The notes under the pieces: model-generated
Database searches by the model: none
What the model was told of the DNA's origin: nothing
Seen by the model: only the letters and a program-made list of their open reading frames with translations
Part shown: positions 36,121-47,416 of the stretch, in pieces
Layout of the letters: the number at the start of each line of letters is the position of its first letter
Position numbering within the stretch: the first letter of the stretch is position 1
Assembly (NCBI GenBank): GCA_033398695.1
Contig: CM065802.1
Location: 137,688,096-137,752,095, forward strand
Source of the DNA: Orobanche coerulescens
Lineage: Eukaryota; Streptophyta; Magnoliopsida; Lamiales; Orobanchaceae
Length of the DNA: 64,000 nt
Reading direction: 5' to 3'
Position numbers and translations under genes: made by a program

Positions 36121-36841
36121 CTACCTCGTAGATCCGCTCAGTCTTACTCTCTCGTGCCCGACTACTATATGCTATCACTACCGGGCTCAGATTCTATGTG
36201 GCCCCTCATCTGGTCCGATCTATCCTTCAGTGCATTCAAGGAGGGGCCAAGACGGGGATGAAGCACCCATCTCTCATTTACGCTCTATGCCGCCAGTCGG
36301 GCATGACTTGATCGGATGATGAGCCGATGGTAGCACCCCAGGGTCCGATAGATCATCGCATTATTTCTCATTTTGACCAGTGGGGTGTAGCGCCGGCACA
36401 TGCTCGGGGATGAGGTTTCCTTCTTGACAAGCCACATGAGCAGTCCCCCGAGCCCCTTCTTCTGACGCATGAGCATGCGGAGTCTAGCCCACCGCCCGAG
36501 AAAGAGCACCTTCAGGCGATGTTCGACAGCCTGAGAGAGGAGATGCAGAGAGATAGAGAGGAGATGCTTAGAGATAGAGAGAGCCATCTAGCTGCTTTGA
36601 GAGAGGATATGCGGACAGAGAGAGAGAGAGCCTCCTCGCAGCTGTCCGGGAGGAGATGAGAGAGCAGGCCCGCCGGGCCAATCGACGTGAGGAGAGGCGC
36701 TTGGCGGCGAGGGATGCTTACCATCAGGACTACCTTGCTGCGTGGACGAGCCACATACTGCACCCGGACGGGCCCTTCATCCCACCAGTTAGGCCATCTA
36801 CACCACCCTCCTCACCGGACGAGGCCGGCACCAGTTCCTGA
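36121..36841 (+). pseudogene. Element D accessory ORF2, C-terminal part
   Basis: Continues the N-terminal part after element E. Recognisable pieces include RSVLLSRARLLYAITTGLRF and HPSLIYALCRQSGMT, the usual end of the plant transposon-protein domain. Two further stops (TAG near 36130, TGA near 36307) and frameshifts follow. The tail is a charged, probably coiled-coil region (REEMLRDRESHLAALREDMR) and an Arg/Ala-rich segment (36656-36841) ending in a proline-rich tail. Confidence 0.7.
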
Positions 36842-38069
36842 GCTGACATTAGGGGAGTACTTGACTTTTTTTCTTATTGCATATTACTATCTGTGTCCAT
36901 TGAGGTCAATGTACGTCCTAAGTTTGGGGGGGTTACTTTCAGTTGTTTTTTATTTATTCGTTGTTATTTTTCGTTGTTTTTTACGCTAGCCTTGCTTGTC
37001 CTGTTTTTATTTGCATTCGTGGATTTTTCGTGCTTCTTTGTGTAAAACTGATGATATGATACTGATTTTCTTTTTGAAGAAACGGTTGAGTTTTGGTCGA
37101 GTTTCCAGTCAGCGATATCTGTTTCCTTTGAGTATTCATTTAGGTCTGAAAACTTTTCGTTATTGTAGAAATCTTAGCGTATAACAAAGGAGACATACGT
37201 GTTTTCAAATCGCCGTCTATACGTTTGGTTACACTTTCCGCGTAGCTAGTCATCTGGCACTTAAATTGAGTTTAGAGTCGGACAGTTTTTCCCAAAAAGT
37301 CGAGTAATTATACATGCTCTATGATGGGAAGTCTAGTAATCGGGGGTATTCACGTGACCCGTTGTTTACTCTTGCGTAAAACGACAACCCTGAATAGACT
37401 AATGGTTTAGAAATATCGCATTACCGATGATGGAAAGCCTAGTAACCGGGGGTATTCATGTGACCCGTTGTTTACTCTCGCGTAAAACAGCAACCTTGAC
37501 GTGCGGGAATTGCTATTCGAGTTTTTTCTCCGCTGTAGAGGGGGACTTAGTAACTAGAAGCATCCATGTGCCCCATGAGTGTCTTTTACGTCAAACGGTT
37601 CCCCAATACATGAGAATGGAAATCTACCCTAGGATTATCCCGATGAAACGTCCCGAGATCCGAACCTAGTGGTTAACTCGAATCTTTATTATGATCATAC
37701 ATGAGGGAATGCTGTCCGAGGATTATTTTTGACGATGAAACTCTTGAATTTTTGCCACTAGACTGTGTGACTGGGCGAGTTGGCTTGTTTAATCTAACCC
37801 TTCATATTGGCGGTCGGTTAAATTCACGCTTGTTAATCTTTGAGCATGATTTTCTTCATGAACGATTGATTAACACGAAAAATGGTTACTTTGTGGAATC
37901 AGTGTCCTTGATGTGACTCACTATTACGATACTCGTATTATTCTTTGAGATTTTCAGGGTAGTATTGATTAAGTTGAGCACTATGGATTTGCAAGATCAT
38001 TCACGATACTTCTTATTTAAAATTGATTTTGGCTTGAGGACAAGCAAAGGCTCAAGTTTGGGGGTATTT
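36842..38069 (+). other. Element D 3' untranslated region, tandem repeat and polypurine tract
   Basis: Non-coding. A unit of roughly 100-110 bp beginning gatggaaagcctagtaacc recurs three times with decay over about 37320-37600. AAGTTTGGGGGGG occurs at 36919-36931 and again as AAGTTTGGGGG at 38055-38065, just before the 3' LTR. The latter is taken as the polypurine tract and the former as a second, internal one. Confidence 0.65.
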
Positions 38070-39365
38070 GTTAGGCGTATTTTTATGCGCTTATTTATCA
38101 TTATTTTATATCCATTTTAAGTCTAAATCTGCATAAATGAGCTTTTGATGCACTATCTTTATATATTTTGAAGGAAATTGGAGTCCGGAAGCCTAAACGA
38201 TGAAAAACGGGCGAAAACGACAAATTCTGGTCAGGGGCCTGCGGCACAATGAAGTTGAGCCGCGGCACACACACGGACAGCATTGAGCCAGCACACACTG
38301 TACCGGGGGCCGCGGCACGCACTTACTGAGCCACGGCCCATGAAGAAAAATTGCGCCCAGGCATAGGGCGCTGAGCATTAGGGGCCGCGGCATGCACTTA
38401 CTGAGCCGCGGCCCACGGGGCGGCAATGCTGTATTGGCCGCGTTTCTGATCCGTTTTTGGAGCTGTTTTCGACCTAATTCCCGGACGCGTTTTGGGAGAT
38501 GAAGAATGGTTATAAATAGGGATTAAATATCAATCATCGAGGATCATCAAAGAGGAGCAGAAAACACCAAGGAGCAGAGAGCGGAAGCTAGAGAACGGAG
38601 GAATCCAAGTTCTTCAACTGCGTTTGATTTCTATTATGCTTTCTTTTATTCTTTATGTATTCTTAGTTTCTAGCATGTCGGGCTAGAACCCTATTCTAAG
38701 ATTTTGATGAAACCGAGGTGTTGACGAATTAACTTTTGATTTTGCATTATTAAAATATATTCCCCTTTCTTATTGAGTTTTCCCAACTGTTTTAATTACT
38801 ATCAATTATGTGGCCTATGATTGATTTGTTTTGATTCGCAACTCGAATCGGGAGAGGAGAGTTGGTAGGAAGAATTGGTGAGAACCGATTTATCTTGTGA
38901 GATAGGAATATACTCATAGGAATTACGTGGCTTAACTGAAGATTTCGCACTTTTTGCCTATTGACGAATTAATTCACCTAGGTATAGAGTGTTTTATTCG
39001 CCTTAGAAAATTCTATTGACCTCGGGAGAGGCAGTAGAGTATTTTAGCAATCTTCGCCTTGAATAAATTGGGAAATCATTTAATTCAGATAAATCAAGAG
39101 TAATTCGGATAAACCGAGGCGGATTCACGATCCTAGATTAATCCCCTATTTGATCTTCTTTCTTTGAACAATCGATTTTACGTTTTATTCTTTTATTAAT
39201 TTTCTTTAATTATTACTTGCACCTCAAATTTCGATAGTTCAAATAAAATTAGAATACGCATAAATCGGTAATTAGTAAGTCAGTCCTCGAGGGAATGATA
39301 TCTTACTTATCACTTTATTACTTGCTTACGACAACGTGCACTTGCATTCACCGAAATTCGCAACA
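38070..39365 (+). repeat. Element D 3' LTR
   Basis: Matches 18103-19399. It ends GCAACA directly before the target duplication gatat, after which the integrase of element A resumes. Confidence 0.93.
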
Positions 39366-39370
39366 GATAT

Positions 39371-41356
39371 GTTCGGATTTGGGGTACTCCAGCACATGTG
39401 CTGAATAAGGAAGCTGACAAGTTGGCATATCGTATAGAAGGGCGAGTGTTTGTAGGATATCCTAAGGGAATGAAGGGTGGCTTGTTCTATAGTCCACAGG
39501 ATCAGAAGGTCATTGTTAGCACCAATGCCCGATTCCTGGAAGAGGATTATATGATCAGTCACAAGCCCATGAGCGAGATAATTCTAGAAGAGCTGAGGGG
39601 CGAGACTCCGTCTATACCAATCGTACAAGCGCTAACTAACACTGCACCACGTATCGATTCTGAGACTTTTACACCAACTCAGGATTTGCCTCGTCGTAGT
39701 GAGAGGGTTGTTCGTCAGCCGGAACGATTCATAGGCGTGGGAAAGTCTTTGGACTCAATCCCTGTGAAGATGAATCCGATACCTGGACCTACAAGGAGGC
39801 AATCCAAGATAAAGATGCTGACTCCTGGCAAGTAGCAATGGAATCGAAAATGGGGTCTATGGATTCCAATAAAGTGTGGGATCTAGTAGAGCTACTTGAT
39901 GGTGTACAAGCCATTGGGAGTAAATGGGTCTACAAGCGAAAGAAATGAGGTGACGGGAAGGTTGAAACCTTCAAAGCGAGACTTGTTGCAAAAGGTTACA
40001 CTCAGAAAGAGGGTATCGATTATGAGGAAACCTTTTCGCCGGTAGCCATGCTTATGTCAATCTGGATTCTTTTAGATATAGTTGCGCATTTGGATCTGGA
40101 GATTTGGCAAATGGATGTCAAGGCTACATTCTTGAATGGGAGTCTAGACAAGGAAATCTATATGCACCAAACCAGAGGGATTCATTGCTGAAGGAGAAGA
40201 GCACTTGGTGTGCAAGCTTAAGAGATCCATTTATGGATTTAAGCAAGCATCTAGATCTTAGAACACTCATTTTTACGAGGTTGTCCAGTCATATGGATTC
40301 GTCCAATGTCCGAGTGAGAGTTGTGTGTATAAGAAATGCGATGGAAACATGTTGGTGTTTCTTGTACTATATGTAGACGATATCTTTCTCATTAGAAACA
40401 ACGTGAAGGAATTGTCGGACGTACGGGTAAGGCTATCTGAGCAGTTCGATATGAAGGATCTGGGAGAAGCAGGACACATCCTTGGAATCAGGATCTTTCG
40501 TGATCGGGAGAAAAGGATGTTGTGCTTATCCTAGGCATCCTATATCGATACAGTGCTAAAGCGGTTTTGCATGGAGAATTCCAAGAAAGGTTTTCCACCT
40601 TACAGATATGGAATTCAACTATCTAAGGATATATGTCCCAAGACACAAAAGGAGATATATGACATGAAGATGGTCCCTTATGCGTAAGCAGTGGGAAGCC
40701 TCATATACGCTATGCTTTGCACTAGACCATATATTTGTCATGTCGTAGGCATGGCTGCTAGATATCAGTCAAACCCAGGACCAGGATACTGGATTGCTGT
40801 CAAGCACATACTCAAGTACCTTAGAAGGACTAGGGAGTACATGCATGTATATCAGTCAGATGACCTGTTTCCGGTGGGTTACACTGACTCAGATTTTTCA
40901 TCGGACAAAGAAAAGTCCAAGTCTACTTCGAGTTATGTGTTTAGCCTGGGAGGTGGAGCCATTAGTTGGATGAGTGTGAAGCAGAAATGCATCTCGGACC
41001 CTACCATGGAAGCCGAGTACGTGGCAGCCTCTGAGGCAGCCAAGGAGGCAGTGTGGCTCAAGTACTTCCTGCAGGACTTAGATGTGATTCTCGATTTGCC
41101 AAAGGGTATTACACTTTATTATGATAATATTGATGCAGTTGCAAATTCGAGGGAACCACGAACCCACAAGGCAAATAAAGATATCAACCGCAAGTACCAC
41201 ATCATACGATACTTCGTAAAGGAAGGAGACGTAGTTGTAGCCAGGGTTGCATCGGAAGATAATCTTGCTGACCCTTTCACGAAAGGCCTACCCTCAAAAG
41301 TTTTTGAAAGGCATGTGGAAGGAATGGGATTACGGCGTATAGCAGTATTGCTTTGA
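39371..41356 (+). pseudogene. Element A integrase C-terminus, RT and RNase H
   Basis: Continues element A's pol after D. The integrase tail (RIWGTPAHVLN, EGRVFVGYPKGMKGGLFY) is open to 39835 and includes a Ser/Arg linker (RRSERVVRQPERF). The RT is broken by stops and frameshifts: IGSKWVYKRKK then TGA, ARLVAKGYTQKEGIDYEETF, WQMDVKATFLNGSLD, and the catalytic LYVDDIFLIRNN near 40370. A TAG near 40533 and a TAA near 40684 follow. RNase H is open from 40691: VGYTDSDFSSDKEKSKSTSS, MEAEYVAASEAAKEAVWL and LADPFTKGL. It is much more decayed than element E. Confidence 0.9.
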
Positions 41357-41432
41357 GTATAAGTGGGAGAAATGGGAGACTATGTAATAGAGTAGTATAC
41401 TTAAAAGCATGCTTTGAGTATAAGTGGGAGAT
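41349..41432 (+). repeat. Element A polypurine tract, present twice
   Basis: TGCTTTGAGTATAAGTGGGAGA occurs at about 41349-41370 and again at 41410-41431. The second copy runs directly into the LTR start (ATTGTTAGGG), so it is the functional tract and the first is a duplicate. Confidence 0.75.
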
Positions 41433-42846
41433 TGTTAGGGTTGTATACTGCAGAGTATACTTTATGCTTGTATACCTTATTTCCCTGTAACTACCTATGA
41501 GAATATTAATTACATTTAATCACATGTTTTGCATATTTATTCACGTTATGGTTATGCAAATGAAATGTCTAATTATTTTATATTGTAGATAATGTGGTGC
41601 GTTGGTGTCACACGGAAGATCACATTATCGGTACCTTATAAAATAATATAATAGTTCACAACCTATATAATTATTAGACAAATTATATAAAAGGTTGTAG
41701 TGTATGCTTGAGATTAGTTGGTCTTGACTATTATCATACATTAGCATATTTGCATACATTGAATTGGATCGAGGTGAGATAGTGTCTTCTGTGCTGACTG
41801 TAAGAATAGCGTAAATCTCGGATAATTATTATTTCTTAATTCCAATTATATAATATTTAATTGTGTATTTATAATACTTATTGTTTTGATTTACCATGGG
41901 TGATAGTCAAAATGGTCGACTCAATAAGCCTCGTATCTTGGGCAATAAAATTATTTATACGACACTTATTATTATTACTAAAAATCGTGTCCCAACTCAT
42001 GCGGGTTGATGATGTCCCCTTGAGTAGCTCGATAATAATTATTATATTAAACCCTGCAGGTGGATTTAATTCTGATATAATAATAAGGTTCGAGTGGTAC
42101 TACTCTTGGATAAAATATTAATTAATTAAAGCTCTCAATCGCTTATAATTAATTAATGGACATTCGATATCTTAAACACGGGGAAATAATATATTTAATA
42201 AGGATCCCAATTTCGTAATTTTGAATTTTGGCAGGAAGTGCAATATCAACCTTTTAGTGGACTAAGTTGATATTAATAGATCCATTATATTAGGAAGAGT
42301 CCTAATATGGTAAGATGAAATCTATTGGGAGTCCTTCTATAATCCTCCTTAAGATCTCTAGTTGTAGCCCAAGAGCCTATAAATAGGGCAATAAGTGGGA
42401 GGCTGATTTTGTACACCTTTTGCAAGGTTGTGAGATCAGATTTTTCCTCTTGTGTTTAATTGCAGATCTAGACTTGTGTGTTTGATTCTACAATTTAGAT
42501 AACACATTAATTTGTTAAGAGTGTTCAAAAAACACTAGAAAGCAAAGAAAAATTGAGTGACCACATACAAAAGGAATTTCGGCCGATCCATATTGTGTCC
42601 AAGCAAGATCCGGTAGCTCATTGCCCACACAACGTCCGGGTTAAGGCGGATCATACTCTAGAAGGTCTAAAGGTATAAATACAAGTTGATCAAGATGACA
42701 GCAACCAATTCGCTTCAAAGGTAATATCCTATGATCTTTTAGATCTATATTAGGATATTTCAATAACCAACATATTTGTTTAATAAATAATAAATAATAT
42801 TTAAATTAATTATTAGTCTTAGTAATTTATTAATGCGTTTTACTTC
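41433..42846 (+). repeat. Element A 3' LTR
   Basis: Starts TGTTAGGGTTGTATAC. It matches the 5' LTR but lacks ~80 bp near its end (between TTATTAATG and CGTTTTACTTC). The next base begins a 78-bp tandem repeat of LTR G, so the boundary is sharp. Confidence 0.85.
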
Positions 42847-43220
42847 ACATTTCCCATCAGTTGAGTCGTTGTTATCGATTGGCCGTTCTGAGGTAATCAA
42901 TGTATTGAATTGGGACTGTCGAGGACATTTCCCATCTGTTGAGTCGTTATAATCGATTAGCCGTTCTAAGGCAATCGATGTATTGAATTGGGGCTGTCGA
43001 GGACATTTCCCATCCGTTGAGTCGTTGTTATCGATTGACCATTCTAAGGTAATTGATGTATTGAATTGGGACTGTCAAGGACATTTCCCATCCATGATAT
43101 CATTGTTATCGATTAGCCGTTCTAAAGGTAATCGATGTTTTGAATTGGGACCGCCGAAGACAGTGCCCATCCGTGAGTTATTGTTGTCGTGTTGGCCGAC
43201 TCAAGGCAGTACACTATCGT
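42847..43220 (+). repeat. 78-bp tandem repeat in LTR G, about 4.8 copies
   Basis: Units start at 42847, 42925, 43003, 43081 and 43160, each beginning ACATTTCCCATC or a variant. The first three are exactly 78 bp; the fourth is 79 bp and the fifth is decayed. Confidence 0.93.
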
Positions 43221-43298
43221 TCTTGTGAATTCGGTAATCTTATGATTGTTATCGTACGTGATTAATGGTTTTGGAGGCTAGTCTCGGCTAGTGCTCGA

Positions 43299-43465
43299 TG
43301 GGTAAGTTTGGGGCTTGAACCTTCGCGGTTGGTTTCCCAACACCTACAGTCAGTAGGTCACGGTCTCTGGGTGATCTCATTATGGGTAAGCTTGGGGCTT
43401 TAACCTTTGCGGTTGGTTTCCCAACACCTACAGTTCAGTATGTCATGGTTATTGGATGGCCTCAT
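43299..43465 (+). repeat. 84-bp tandem duplication in LTR G
   Basis: The unit beginning GGGTAAGTTTGGGGCTT (43300) is repeated as GGGTAAGCTTGGGGCTT (about 43384). Both contain GGTTGGTTTCCCAACACC. Confidence 0.85.
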
Positions 43466-43675
43466 TGTGATACAGCTTCGTGCCATAGCTTCGACCCTCA
43501 TTGTGATACGGCTTCGTGCCGTGGCTTCGGCCCTCATTGTGATACGGCTTTGTGCGGTGGCTTCGGCCCTCATTGTGATACGGCTTCGTGCCATGGCTTC
43601 GGCCCTTATTGTGATATGGCTTCGTGCCGTGGCTTCGGCCCTCATTGTGATACCTATTTGGCTTCGGGCCATTGT
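43460..43675 (+). repeat. 36-bp tandem repeat in LTR G, about six copies
   Basis: Units begin CCTCATTGTGATACGGCTTC at 43460, 43496, 43532, 43568 and 43604, with a diverged sixth at 43640. Because 36 is a multiple of three, all frames look like 12-residue peptide repeats; these are not genes. Confidence 0.93.
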
Positions 43676-44438
43676 GGTGATTTTCAGCTTTGGTTGAGTG
43701 GCTTTCAGGCCATTGTGATATTTTACAGCTTCGGATGAGGGCTTTCAGGCCATTGTGATGTTTTGGTATTTCCGTTGGAGCCTTCGGGCATTGTGATTCG
43801 TACTTATTTCTGCTCTGGTTTGGTTTACCTTTGGGTAATTCATTGTTATGTTCTATTGATGATTCGTCGTTGGGCACTTGTGTTCTAACCTGTTGAGCAG
43901 GTATGCTGTGGGCATAGTGTTTCACGAATGCTCGGTTCTTACCTTGGTTTATGAGCATCTCGTATTACCATTGTTGTACCATTTATTCTGCTTTTGGATG
44001 CATATCATGTTGTACATGTATTTGATATTCATTATCTGGATGACTGACCCCGTGGGGGCGGAACATGTTTTCATGTTTTAGATGCTGGCGAGGAGAGAGT
44101 TGAGACACAGGGGCATGACGATGGCGGCGAGGCATTCGAGCGATACTAATCCGAGTTCATGTCGGTCAGACAGTTTGGAGTACTCCAGTTTCGTCAGTTG
44201 ATGTCATCTTGTATTATCCGAGCAAGGCTCGTGGATGTTGTTGTATTTTTATTTTGGCCATGTAGGCCCATCTTTGTCGTTGAAATTCCATATCGGAATA
44301 TTATGTCGGATATCATAGTAGGGACTATGATTTCCTCTTTTGGTCAGTTTGTTTTGTTTTAGTCGCGTTCGCCTGGTGGATCTCCTGGTGTGGGGTCCAT
44401 GGCACGGTAATAACCCAATATGATTTGTGGGCATTACA

Positions 44439-45949
44439 GACGCACTTTCTCGAAGGTGCGCTTTAATTTCGACGTTGAGCACAAAAATGTTTGGTTTTGA
44501 ACACATAAAAAGAATTATATCCTAACGATGAAGATTTTTCTAAAATATATTCTTTGTGTGTCAAACATGGACATGAAAAATTTTATCAGGTGGATGGTTT
44601 CTTATTCGAAAAAACCGTTTATGTATTCCAAAGTGTTCACTACGAATTTTACTTGTCAAAGAATGTCACGGTGGAGGATTGATGGGACATTTTGGAGTTG
44701 CTAAAACTTTGCCTACCTTGATTGAACATTTTTTTTGGCCGAGAATGAAAAAAGATGTCGAGAAAATGTGTGAAAGATGCATTACTTGTAAACAAGAAAA
44801 ATCTAAACTAAAGGCCCATGGACACACCCCACTTCCAAGTCCTAATGCACCATGGATTGATATTTCAATGGATTTTGTGCTAGGCCTACCTAGAACAAAA
44901 CATGGATGAGATTCTATTTTTGTTGTTGATGATAGGTTTTCAAAAATGGCATATTTCATTCCATGCCACAAAATCGATGATGCGTCACACATTGCAAATT
45001 TGTTTGTCAAAGAAATTGTGAGGTTACATGGCATGCCTAAAACAATCGTGTCCGATCGAGATACCAAGTTTTTGAGTTACTTTTGGAAAACTTTGTGGGG
45101 AAAGTTAGGGACAAAGCTATTGTTTTCTACTACTTGTCATCCACAAACGGATGGGCAAACCGAGGTTGTTAATCGCACTTTATCCACATTGTCGAGAGCC
45201 GTTATTTCTAAAAATATCAAAACTTAGGAATATACTTTACCACACGTTGAATTTGCTTACAATTGAGTCGTTCATTCTACTACACAATATTCACCTTTTG
45301 AGATTGTATATGGTTTTAATCCGTTGACTCCATTGGATTTAACTCCTTTACCTATTTTTGAGTTGATTAACCTAGATGGTAAAAAGAAGGCCGAGTATGT
45401 AAGAGAATTGCATGAAAAGGTGAGGCGCAACATCGAAAGAAAAACCGAGCAATACATGAAGCAAGCAAATAAAGGCCGAAAAAGAATTTTGTTTGGACCC
45501 GGTGATTTGGTATGGGTTCAGTTTCGGAAAGAAAGATTTCCCCAACAAAGATCGTCAAAGCTACTACCACGAGGGGATAGACCTTTTCGAGTCCTTGAGA
45601 AGATAAACGACAATGCATATAAAATGGACCTCGAAGGTAAACATAATATAAGTGCTACTTTTAATTTCTCTGATTTAAGCCTGTTTGATGCAGATAACGA
45701 TTTGAGGACAAATCCTTTTCAAGAGGAGGGAAATGACGTGGACCAGTCCAACATGATCCAAACAGTACAAACGGCCCCGATTCAAATGACTATTGGACCT
45801 ATGACAAGAGGTCGGATCAAACAATTCAAAACAGCTCTAAACGGATTGATAGTACACCATGTGAATAATGGGTCGAAGGGTAATGAGAGTGAATCAAGCT
45901 ATTACTTTCTCTCATACAAGTACTTTAAGATTTTATGCCTTTTTTTTTA
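44439..45949 (+). pseudogene. Element F pol: RNase H end, integrase and C-terminal tail
   Basis: The first codons read DALSRRCALISTL, the end of a gypsy RNase H/connection region. Frameshifts in the AAAAA run near 44510 and again near 44600 separate this from the integrase zinc region ([10 protein letters not shown]) and core: [22 protein letters not shown] and [15 protein letters not shown], which keep the DDE positions. Stops occur at about 44908, 45225 and 45265. The tail from 45324 is open: VWVQFRKERF, INDNAYKMDL, ISATFNFSDLS and DLRTNPFQEEGND. No canonical chromodomain is seen. This resembles chromoviruses of the CRM/Reina side; the exact clade is uncertain. Confidence 0.82.
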
Positions 45950-46821
45950 ATAAAATTCGAGTATTGTAACTTGAGTCGTGTGATTGTTCAATTTAATCGA
46001 GTCGTATGTATTTTATTTATCGAGTTGTACATTTATTTGTTTTGTATTTTTTTAGTTGTATTTGTGTCGAAAATAAAGTCCAAAATAATCAAGTCTCAAG
46101 GTCGTGAGTAAAAGGAAAAAGGCATACGAAAACCGGACAGACTAATAATTTCTGCACGTAAGAGGAGTATGTACCAGTTTTGGTATTTTGGTCATAACTT
46201 TCGCGTCTGAAGTCCGATTAAGGTGATTCAAGTGGCCACGGAAAGATAAGAGAAAAATCTACGATTCTTGTTTTATGGTCGAATGTCCAAATCAGCTTTT
46301 ACGAGTTGGTACAGTCCATGAAAACATTCAGCACTTTATTCCACCAAAGTAGAATCTTCGTACACCAATCTTTGACCACCTTGTGATCAAATCTCCACAT
46401 TTATTTGGTCTTGATTCTCTTTGATTTTTTCTTTGGCTGATTTTTATTTTATTTTATTTTATTTTAGTCTTCATGGGAAGTTACTTAGAATTTTTTTTTT
46501 CTTTTTATATTATTATTGTAGTAGGATTTTGGATATAAATAGCCATCTTTGGTCATTTGTAAGGACACAACTTTGATGAAATATATTGATATCACCTTGA
46601 GTGTTTTTTTCCTCAAATTTTCTAAGTTCTTTCCAAGATTTGAAGAATTCCACAAATACTTGTACTTGTTAGTTCCCTTTAATTGAGAAGTCGGGTTTTC
46701 AAGACATATTTGTTTCCGATCATTTGTGACGATCAAAATTCTTGTCTAGCTTTCGCTTCTTTGTTTTTGATTGATCAACTTAGATCGAGTTCACTCCAAT
46801 CAAGGAGTCGGGTTCGTATCA
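45950..46821 (+). repeat. Probable 3' untranslated region and 3' LTR of element F
   Basis: Non-coding sequence directly after element F pol. A TATAAATAG box at 46534-46542 and T/A-rich low-complexity runs (46440-46510) suggest an LTR. I could not fix its ends because no second copy is in the window. Confidence 0.45.
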
Positions 46822-47088
46822 ATATGACTCGAATAAATTCGAGTAAAGATCAGTTCCGACAATTTGGGTATCAAAAGAGTTGCTGCTAAACTTGGGGTAT
46901 AAAAGAATAATACTATATATAAAAGGGCAAGATAAGCTATTCCCACATTTCCAATATAAGATAAGTGGGAATAGCTTGTCTTGCCCTTTTACATATATCA
47001 TTATTCTTTTTTGCCTCAAGTTTAGTACAAACTCTTTTGATACCTAAATTGTCGGAATTGGCCTTTACTCGAATGAATCGGGTCATAT
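46822..47088 (+). repeat. Foldback repeat X: inverted arms of ~115-124 bp
   Basis: The left arm 46822-46945 (ATATGACTCGAAT ... AAGCTATTCCCAC) is the imperfect reverse complement of 46974-47088, with a 28-bp loop. Shared blocks include CATTCGAGTAAAG, TTCCGACAATTT and AAAAGGGCAAG. No coding capacity. Confidence 0.85.
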
Positions 47089-47089
47089 A

Positions 47090-47353
47090 TTTTACTTTCG
47101 AGTAACAAAATTTCGAGTGAACTTGCAAAAATATACGATATCAGTTTTGATGTTAGCATTCAAGTTACCCGACGGTGCATTCGTGTTACTCGACGGCGCA
47201 TTCGTATTACTGGTGGTGCATTCGTGTTACTTGACCGGCGCATTCATGTTACTCGATTTCGCATTCGTGTTACCCGGATGATAATCTTCCCTCAATATTG
47301 TATATTTTTGTAAGTTGACTCGAAATTCTTTTACTCGAAAGTACAATGACACG
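47090..47353 (+). repeat. Foldback repeat Y with a tandem repeat in its loop
   Basis: 47090-47140 (TTTCGAGTAACAAAATTTCG ... AAAAATATAC) is the inverted copy of about 47295-47350. The loop (47155-47285) holds five copies of a ~24-27 bp unit around GCATTCGTGTTACTCGACGG. Confidence 0.75.
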
Positions 47354-47416
47354 AATGCATTCGAGTAAAGGTCACTTCCGAAAATTTGAGTATCAAAATA
47401 GTTGGTGTTAAACTTG
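47345..47416 (+). repeat. Third copy of repeat X, left part (split by solo LTR H)
   Basis: AATGCATTCGAGTAAAGG and TATCAAAATAGTTG match arm X. The copy is interrupted after AAACTTG and continues at 49889 with GGGCAAAAAAAATAATACTA, completing about 45 more bases of X. Bases 47412-47416 (acttg) are the left target duplication of H. Confidence 0.8.

Larger units (their letters stand above)
18103..39365 (+). mobile_element. Element D: Athila-like Ty3/gypsy element lacking RT/integrase, with accessory ORF2
   Basis: LTRs of 1297 and 1296 bp start TGTTAGGCG and end GCAACA, flanked by a perfect 5-bp target duplication gatat (18098-18102 and 39366-39370). The primer site matches tRNA-Asp, as in Athila. 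Contents in order: gag-protease; a short pol remnant; a GC-motif-rich promoter-like block; a possible leader intron; accessory ORF2 interrupted by element E; and a long 3' untranslated region with tandem repeats. No RT, RNase H or integrase motif was found between protease and ORF2. By eye the LTRs differ at about 30 positions (~2.4%). Confidence 0.92.
13313..42846 (+). mobile_element. Element A: Ty1/copia retrotransposon (Tork/TAR-like), split by D and with a 5' LTR split by B
   Basis: The partial 5' LTR (13313-14762) and the 3' LTR (41433-42846) are clearly the same sequence and bracket gag, protease, integrase, RT and RNase H in copia order. The integrase reading frame stops at 18097 at the codon region LGY and continues at 39366 (VRIWGT), exactly across the 5-bp target duplication of element D. 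The 3' LTR abuts 78-bp tandem repeats of LTR G, so A inserted there. The clade assignment is tentative; the RNase H resembles Tork/TAR elements. Confidence 0.88.
42847..44438 (+). mobile_element. Element G: right part of a Tekay-like gypsy LTR
   Basis: Ends GGTGGATCTCCTGGTGTGGG ... GGGCATTACA, the same terminal layout as the sense end of the C and H LTRs. It contains three tandem-repeat blocks. It is not followed by a primer site: the pol frame of element F begins at the very next base. It is therefore a solo LTR or the 3' end of an element whose left part lies outside the window, and it was inserted into F. Element A later inserted into its repeats. Confidence 0.72.

Noticed and set aside
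43382..43958. Peptide-repeat ORFs on both strands (12-residue periodicity)
   Set aside because: Produced by a 36-bp DNA tandem repeat inside an LTR.
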